Shown here: positions 8,246-11,628 of the stretch, in pieces
How positions within the stretch are numbered: position 1 is the stretch's first letter
Layout of the letters: each line of letters opens with the position of its first letter
NCBI GenBank assembly: GCA_003024985.2
Contig: PXIH01S0005915.1
From: Euperipatoides rowelli
Taxonomy: Eukaryota; Onychophora; Udeonychophora; Euonychophora; Peripatopsidae
Reading direction: 5' to 3' (one strand)
DNA length: 11,628 bases
Program-made: the position numbers and the translations under genes
The notes under the pieces: generated by a model
Seen by the model: the letters and a program-made list of their open reading frames with translations, nothing else
Told to the model about the DNA's origin: nothing
Database searches by the model: none

Positions 8246-8251
8246 TTACAT
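8246..8251 (-). other. Minimal upstream ORF (ATG-TAA) in the 5' UTR
   Basis: The first bases after the predicted splice junction read ATGTAA on the minus strand. This is a start followed directly by a stop, ten bases before the ATG of the DDE protein and out of frame with it. Start-stop elements of this kind can lower translation of the main frame. Whether it is in the mRNA depends on the splice site at 8252 being used. Confidence 0.4.
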
Positions 8252-8273
8252 CTGAAAAAAAGATTGAAATTAG
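8252..8273 (-). other. 3' splice site with branch point before the DDE coding exon
   Basis: On the minus strand, CTAAT (8273-8269, an insect-like branch-point match) is followed by TTTCAATC, seven T and CAG (8254-8252). All three parts are in the right order and spacing: about 18 bases from branch point to AG. The coding exon would then start at 8251. The matching 5' splice site and first exon cannot be fixed. They lie upstream, possibly within or beyond the decayed Tigger element. Confidence 0.7.
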
Positions 8274-8535
8274 CAATTGCTTTCAAAAACAATTAGCAAA
8301 AATATCTCAAATCGTTCAGAATATTTACAAAATAACTATTAAGAATTTTGAAATAATTATAAACAAAATACTCAAGAATACAATTTCTTTTAATACTTGC
8401 AGTACACAGGCAGTTCTTAATTTACACGGTTTTGATTTACCAGTATTTGGATTAACAAGATGTAAGAATTACTATCATTCTCAAATTACACAATCAATTA
8501 ACTGAAATAATACGTTTAAAAAAAAACCAGACATA
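8274..8535. other. Putative 5' intron or upstream region of the DDE gene
   Basis: AT-rich, with no inverted repeat found to pair with sequence downstream of the DDE gene. The plus-strand open frame across 8152-8505 is an opposite-strand artefact over the gene's start plus this region. Taken as intron because of the acceptor at 8252. Confidence 0.35.
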
Positions 8536-8827
8536 TACAGGTGAAATTTCATTATAACGAATATCAAAATAAAATATTCGGTACAACAAAAAATTTTTAA
8601 AGTCCCTGCAGATTTGCTATAATTGTACGGTTGAATGTATTCGATAGAAGAAAATTCACTATTACGAAAATTCCACTATAACGTTAAATAAATCTATCAA
8701 AACATAATAAAAATAATCATTATAACAAAACCAAGATCATTTCTTTAAAAAAAATATAACATTTTATTCCTACTTTATTCTTTTTTTCTTTCAAAATAAA
8801 TAACTTTATTAGGCAAATAAACAATAA

Positions 8828-8971
8828 TTACTTTTTTCTCACTTCTTTTACAGTATTTTTTTCTAATTTTATTGCCTTATTCTTATAAAGTTGTAAATCA
8901 ACTAGAACTGAAATATTGCAGACGTTAATTATTGGAATATCAGCTAAACCATGATGCTTAAGAATGTGTAT
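8828..8971 (-). pseudogene. Tigger transposase C-terminal tail fragment
   Basis: Forty-seven codons are open to a TAA stop at 8830-8828; an in-frame TGA (8974-8972) closes the upstream side. The peptide ends with VDLQLYKNKAIKLEKNTVKE and then VRKK. A final segment of this kind (a leucine-spaced helix, then LE-x-x-V-x-K, then basic residues) is usual just before the end of Tigger transposases. Those often finish with a QTKITDFF-like motif, which is absent here. Position and strand agree with the element around it. Confidence 0.5.
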
Positions 8972-9024
8972 TCACTGCATGCTACTACCATTCAAACACA
9001 CGCTCATGGATGACTTCAGAGCTA

Positions 9025-9123
9025 TTTAATGATAGGCTTGTTAAACTCGACCTTTGTATGAACGTCAGAAGTGGGGCTGCACACATTTTTCTCCTCCAAG
9101 ATAATAGATTTGAATTTCTGCTC
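9025..9123 (-). pseudogene. Tigger transposase fragment, acidic linker region
   Basis: This open stretch of 33 codons between stops reads FKSIILEEKN and later KVEFNKPIIK. It resembles the acidic linker of Tigger proteins (EEIVASILEE... then a V-x-F-x-x-A/P segment). It lies between the other two fragments in the order expected for a minus-strand gene, in a different frame, so several frameshifts have accumulated. Recognition rests on position and pattern more than on a strong motif. Confidence 0.35.
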
Positions 9124-9134
9124 TTATCATGGAA

Positions 9135-9603
9135 CAGTGGTTCTCTACTCTTGTTCTCTTTTAAAGAACTGTTCTTTTACCTGTTCTTTGTTTAATCTAA
9201 ACGATTTGTTGTAAAAATAATTAAAGAAATATTTTTTTTTTTAAATTAACTTATGAGCGTTCAGAATTATGCATGGAAATTGGAAAGAAAAGAATCAATT
9301 CCTATTTAACTCAAATATCAAAATTGTTTATAACCAGAAATAATGAAAACATCTGGATATAGTATTTCAAAGCAGCATTACAATTCGGGAAAATGATAAC
9401 AGATGCAGATCTTTTTTTTTAATGTCCCACAGAGAAGATCAGTTGTATGCTATTGCTCACTGTAGAGGCATTCAGTCGAGTACTGGATTGACACCACATA
9501 ACAAAACTGATTGTGATTACGACTCGTAAAACACATTCCTCGAGCTAAAGAACAGAGGAGAGCAGAACAGGTATTTTATCCACTAAGGAACAGGTTGCCC
9601 CTG
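9135..9603. mobile_element. Probable nested hAT-like insertion
   Basis: The segment starts CAGTGGTTCTCTACTC on the plus strand and its other end, read on the minus strand, starts CAGGGGCAACCTGTTCC. CAG-N-GG is a common hAT terminus. Both ends are studded with CTGTTC/GAACAG motifs (for example at 9161, 9173, 9181, 9547, 9562 and 9588). It separates two transposase fragments that should be contiguous. An 8-bp flank can be aligned only loosely (TCATGGAA versus TCATTAGA, five of eight if the right end is moved one base). The limits are therefore tentative. Confidence 0.35.
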
Positions 9604-9816
9604 TTCATTAGAAAGAGCAGGGTATTCTTTTACTCCCGCCATCCCCAATTCTACAAGATTATACGAGTCGAGATTTTGCAAACTAATTGTACTGCCGTTT
9701 TGAACCACAGAATCATTCGGCCAGTTAAAGCAATTTATAGAAGCCAGCTTTTCTTTTAATATCATAAGAGCCGTCCATGACAAGAAGTTCATCGCTTGAA
9801 TTTCAAATATAAACAA
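9583..9816 (-). pseudogene. Tigger/pogo transposase remnant, end of DDE domain
   Basis: This 77-codon frame reads IQAMNFLSWT, then KLASINCFNWPND. Pogo/Tigger transposases carry the same pattern after the DDE core (D-A-M/I-x-F-L-x-x-A-W ... T-I-x-N-C-F). There is a local frame disturbance between the two halves. The next part, LVELGMAGVKEYPALSNE, fits the linker that follows. The last six residues (QGQPVP) and the stop lie in what looks like the nested insertion, so the original frame was probably cut at about 9604. Not functional. Confidence 0.55.
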
Positions 9817-10019
9817 AGTGTATTTACCTTTTAGTTTAATGAAGAAATGGGTGAAGGGTTTTTTTTCTCTTCACTATTAAAAAAAAAAAAGAAGCCAGCT
9901 GTGAAAGAAAATTATGTACCGGTATGTAGAATCTTTTTTTTTCCAAATACAACAAAATTTCAGTACAATGAAATATTTGGCCGTCCCCTGGAGTTTGTTA
10001 TAACAGAATTTTACCTGTA

Positions 10020-10350
10020 TACTTAATTTAGAATAAAAATAAGACAATAAAAACTTGTCAAAATGAAAAAGTAATTAAGCATATATGTTTTTGTTAATGT
10101 TATGATAGTCTGATGAAAATTAATTTATTTATTTATTTCAAATTGATTCAAATTCTTTATGGGAATGGTTTTCTACGAATAAATGTTATGCCTATTAGCT
10201 TAAATTCAAATCCACCCCACCGCTAATACACAACATCTATAGGGATAATTTTAATAAATGAACAAAACAAGAAGTTAATAATAGTGAATAGAATAAAAGA
10301 AATGAGGTTTTTGTTTTCATCATTTCCCATAATCCTTAGAATTTCCATTA
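10020..10350. other. No gene seen; AT-rich intergenic DNA
   Basis: AT-rich sequence with a TTTATTTATTTATTT run at about 10124-10138. No coding or RNA signal is visible. Confidence 0.4.
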
Positions 10351-10371
10351 TTACCTATGGAAAATTTATGT

Positions 10372-10414
10372 TTGATTTACACGCTGATTTCCATGTAAAG
10401 CCGGTGTAAATCAA
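10372..10414. repeat. 11-bp inverted repeat, possible transposon end
   Basis: TTGATTTACAC (10372-10382) and GTGTAAATCAA (10404-10414) are perfect complements separated by 21 bases. The upstream TTACCTATGGAAAA and the paired GATTTACA blocks resemble subterminal sequence of some insect Tigger-like elements, but no terminus with a target duplication was found. The structure is certain; the origin is a guess. Confidence 0.45.
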
Positions 10415-10566
10415 GAACAAATATTTTTTGCAGCAATTAAAACACACACCACATAAAACAATATAACGATCACTTACTGTATATAAACTGTATATCATTT
10501 CAAAAGGCAACATTTTCAATTTTGCCAAACCACTTTTTTATCCCATGATTAATGAAAATTGATTAG

Positions 10567-10845
10567 CATCTGCCAATCAAACTCATAGCTCCCTCAATCC
10601 AAAATAAAATACTGGGGCAGGTAAATTATATTATGGATATGCAAAATCTTAGATTGGACACACTAGAAAGCAGAAGAATTAAAGCTATTATAAAGTTTTC
10701 CAAACAATGTTTTAACATACTTCCTAAAAATTGGTTAACTACAAACTATCAATTATCAAGAATAAATAGGGGTTCGAAAAATTATAATTTCCATACAATA
10801 AAAACGTTCATTAGATCACCAATAATGAATATGTTAAAATTATAA
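10567..10845 (+). pseudogene. Non-LTR retrotransposon reverse-transcriptase C-terminal remnant
   Basis: The plus-strand frame is open from 10567 (after TAG at 10564-10566) to TAA after 10842. It reads LRLDTLESRRIKAIIKFSKQ, then a short linker, then HTIKTFIRSPIMNMLKL. LINE (non-LTR) polyproteins commonly end with this layout: a segment L-x-x-L-x-x-RR-x-x-x-x-x-x-F-x-x-K, a variable stretch, and a terminal S-P-I/L-x-R-M-x-x-L-Y-N. AATAAA (10852-10857) and a run of A (from about 10895) follow, as at a retrotransposon 3' end. The rest of the polyprotein is absent, so it is a 5'-truncated dead copy. The clade is not assigned. Confidence 0.5.
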
Positions 10846-10904
10846 ACAATCAATAAAATGTTATTTAGAAATTGTTATATAGCTTATTATATTAAAAAAA
10901 AAAT

Positions 10905-11110
10905 TTTTTTCTCTGTATATCTGTTCATTCCGAACTCTTTAAATTGCATTTTTCCCCCCAATGGTTTGTCCAATTAAGATGAAATTTGAAATTTATGTTA
11001 CACTAGAGGTCTAGAATATGTATATAAAAGGTCAAGGTCCTAGGTAGTCATATGGGGGTGCTAGGAGGGCCCCCAAAAATCTAAATTTTTTAAAATGCTC
11101 CGATTAAGTT
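10905..11110. repeat. Unnamed interspersed repeat fragment
   Basis: CTCTGTATATCTGTTCATTCC (10910 on) weakly resembles the CTGTATCTCGGTAACCGTTC module near 2000. It then runs through GATGAAATTTGAAATTTATG and AGGTCAAGGTCCTAGG to a GC-rich block. There TGGGGG (11053-11058) can pair with CCCCCA (11070-11075). No coding signal is seen. One base (11113) is N. Confidence 0.3.
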
Positions 11111-11237
11111 CANTAAATATAAAAAATAACCGAGCATTCTGATTTTTATTTATTTACAGTAGCGGTACTATTCTTTACCCCAACGCCAACCTTAATCCAA
11201 TAGGTAATAAACAACATTTACACAACCCTAATGGTAA

Positions 11238-11262
11238 TCAAGAGGTGAAATAAACCTCTTGA
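11238..11262. repeat. Small hairpin, 9-bp stem
   Basis: TCAAGAGGT and ACCTCTTGA pair perfectly around a 7-base loop (GAAATAA). It lies about 80 bases before a longer hairpin. No poly-T tail or known RNA family is recognisable. Confidence 0.6.
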
Positions 11263-11343
11263 ATGCTGCTGATAAATATTACACAACATCCATCATAATA
11301 TCTGGATCTCAGACGTATCATTGTCAATCAGCCTCAAAACATC

Positions 11344-11390
11344 CAATCAGAGGTCGGCTTGCATTCTATCTGCAAACCGACTTCTGATTG
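11344..11390. repeat. Hairpin with 20-base arms and a 7-base loop
   Basis: The arms (11344-11363 and 11371-11390) pair at 18 of 20 positions around the loop TTCTATC. Of the two remaining positions one is a G-U wobble in the plus-strand RNA. The outer half of the right arm (CTGATTGAC, 11384-11392) can instead pair with GTCAATCAG at 11323-11331, so two folds compete. It could be the centre of a snap-back MITE or a small-RNA precursor. The sequence does not decide between them. Confidence 0.6.
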
Positions 11391-11541
11391 ACTTTTGTTT
11401 AACTTCCAGCAGTCTAGCCATTAGCCAATCAACAGCCGTTAATCGTAATAATGGAGCTCCTGAAATTTCTAGGCATACGCTAAGGGAAATCGATTGATTT
11501 GTGGCATTTAGTCCTAAACAAATTGATTTTTAAAATTTTAA

Positions 11542-11628
11542 CCCTTTCCACTCCAATGGCGATTCTCAATCACCATTTTCAATTTAGTAGTTGCACTCCA
11601 AAGTCGATTCAGAATCGCCATTTTAAAT
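11542..11628 (+). mobile_element. Possible piggyBac-like terminus with subterminal inverted repeats
   Basis: TTAA (11538-11541) is followed by CCCTTTCCACTCCAATGG, the TTAA-CCC arrangement used by piggyBac elements. Inside, AATGGCGATTCT (11555-11566) is perfectly inverted as AGAATCGCCATT (11611-11622). CACTCCAA-G-CGATTC also recurs as a direct repeat (11550 and 11595). The element runs off the window, so neither the other end nor a transposase can be seen. Confidence 0.35.

Larger units (their letters stand above)
8538..10017 (-). mobile_element. Decayed Tigger/pogo DNA transposon with TIRs and TA duplication
   Basis: The left end begins CAGGTGAAATTTCATTATAA (8538). The right end read on the minus strand begins CAGGTAAAATTCTGTTATAA (10017). 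The first 24 bases agree at 19 positions and all five differences are transitions. Both ends are flanked by TA (8536-8537 and 10018-10019), the target duplication of the Tc1/mariner/pogo superfamily. Subterminal CACTAT-A-CGAA/TATAACG motifs recur near 8547, 8657 and 8674. The element is about 1.48 kb, too short for a full transposase. Only the C-terminal part survives, in three minus-strand fragments, so most of the transposase is deleted. A nested insertion probably sits at 9135-9603. It is non-autonomous and old. Confidence 0.75.

Noticed and set aside
7736-8505. Plus-strand frames of 133 and 117 codons
   Set aside because: The first is antisense to the DDE gene and the second overlaps its 5' end and putative intron; no domain pattern is seen in either.
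6100-8537. Terminal inverted repeats around the intact DDE gene
   Set aside because: Looked for by eye on both sides and not found; diverged or more distant ends cannot be excluded without alignment.
9010-9195. 61-codon plus-strand frame
   Set aside because: It is antisense to the Tigger linker fragment and runs into the nested insertion.
1-11628. CRISPR arrays, bacterial promoters, operons or phage genes
   Set aside because: The window has spliced-gene signals and eukaryotic transposons. The tandem repeats have no constant repeat with unique spacers of uniform length.

Overview
This is a eukaryotic, animal-type window. It is AT-rich and intron-bearing, full of simple repeats and decayed transposons, and has no bacterial-style operons. 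The mix (pogo/Tigger, hAT-like and piggyBac-like DNA transposons, a non-LTR retrotransposon tail, a protein with an insect-style HTH_psq plus DDE_1 layout) suits an arthropod, probably an insect. The species cannot be told from sequence alone.

There is one convincing intact gene, on the minus strand at 6538-8235. It encodes a 565-residue pogo/Tigger-type DDE protein with an N-terminal psq/CENP-B-like DNA-binding region. Its coding exon follows a textbook 3' splice site (branch point, pyrimidine tract, CAG at 8254-8252), so the first ATG of the long open frame (8292) is probably intronic and the real start is at 8235. The third catalytic aspartate is replaced by Asn, and the C-terminal tail carries degenerate internal repeats. 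Both point to a protein kept for something other than transposition, possibly a domesticated transposase.

Upstream of that gene, 8538-10017 is a decayed Tigger/pogo element with recognisable terminal inverted repeats and TA target duplication. Three fragments of its transposase C-terminus survive on the minus strand. They appear to be split by a nested hAT-like insertion (about 9135-9603).

The rest is repeat-derived or AT-rich. 1-288 holds two tandem copies of a hAT-type end. 1820-2340 has modules of an interspersed repeat, and 10905-11110 a possible further piece. 2391-2895 and 5246-5640 share a repeat family made of a degenerate CCATCCATACA-type minisatellite and a unique module. 3901-4265 is a three-copy tandem repeat of about 120 bp. 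10567-10845 looks like the C-terminal remnant of a non-LTR reverse transcriptase. 11238-11390 contains two hairpins. 11542 to the window end looks like a piggyBac-type terminus. A short minus-strand open stretch at 2997-3152 has a histidine-rich pattern that may be a multicopper-oxidase-like exon. Stretches 289-775, 1060-1600, 3160-3900, 4266-5200, 5640-6468 and 10020-10350 hold nothing I can name beyond low-complexity AT-rich DNA.
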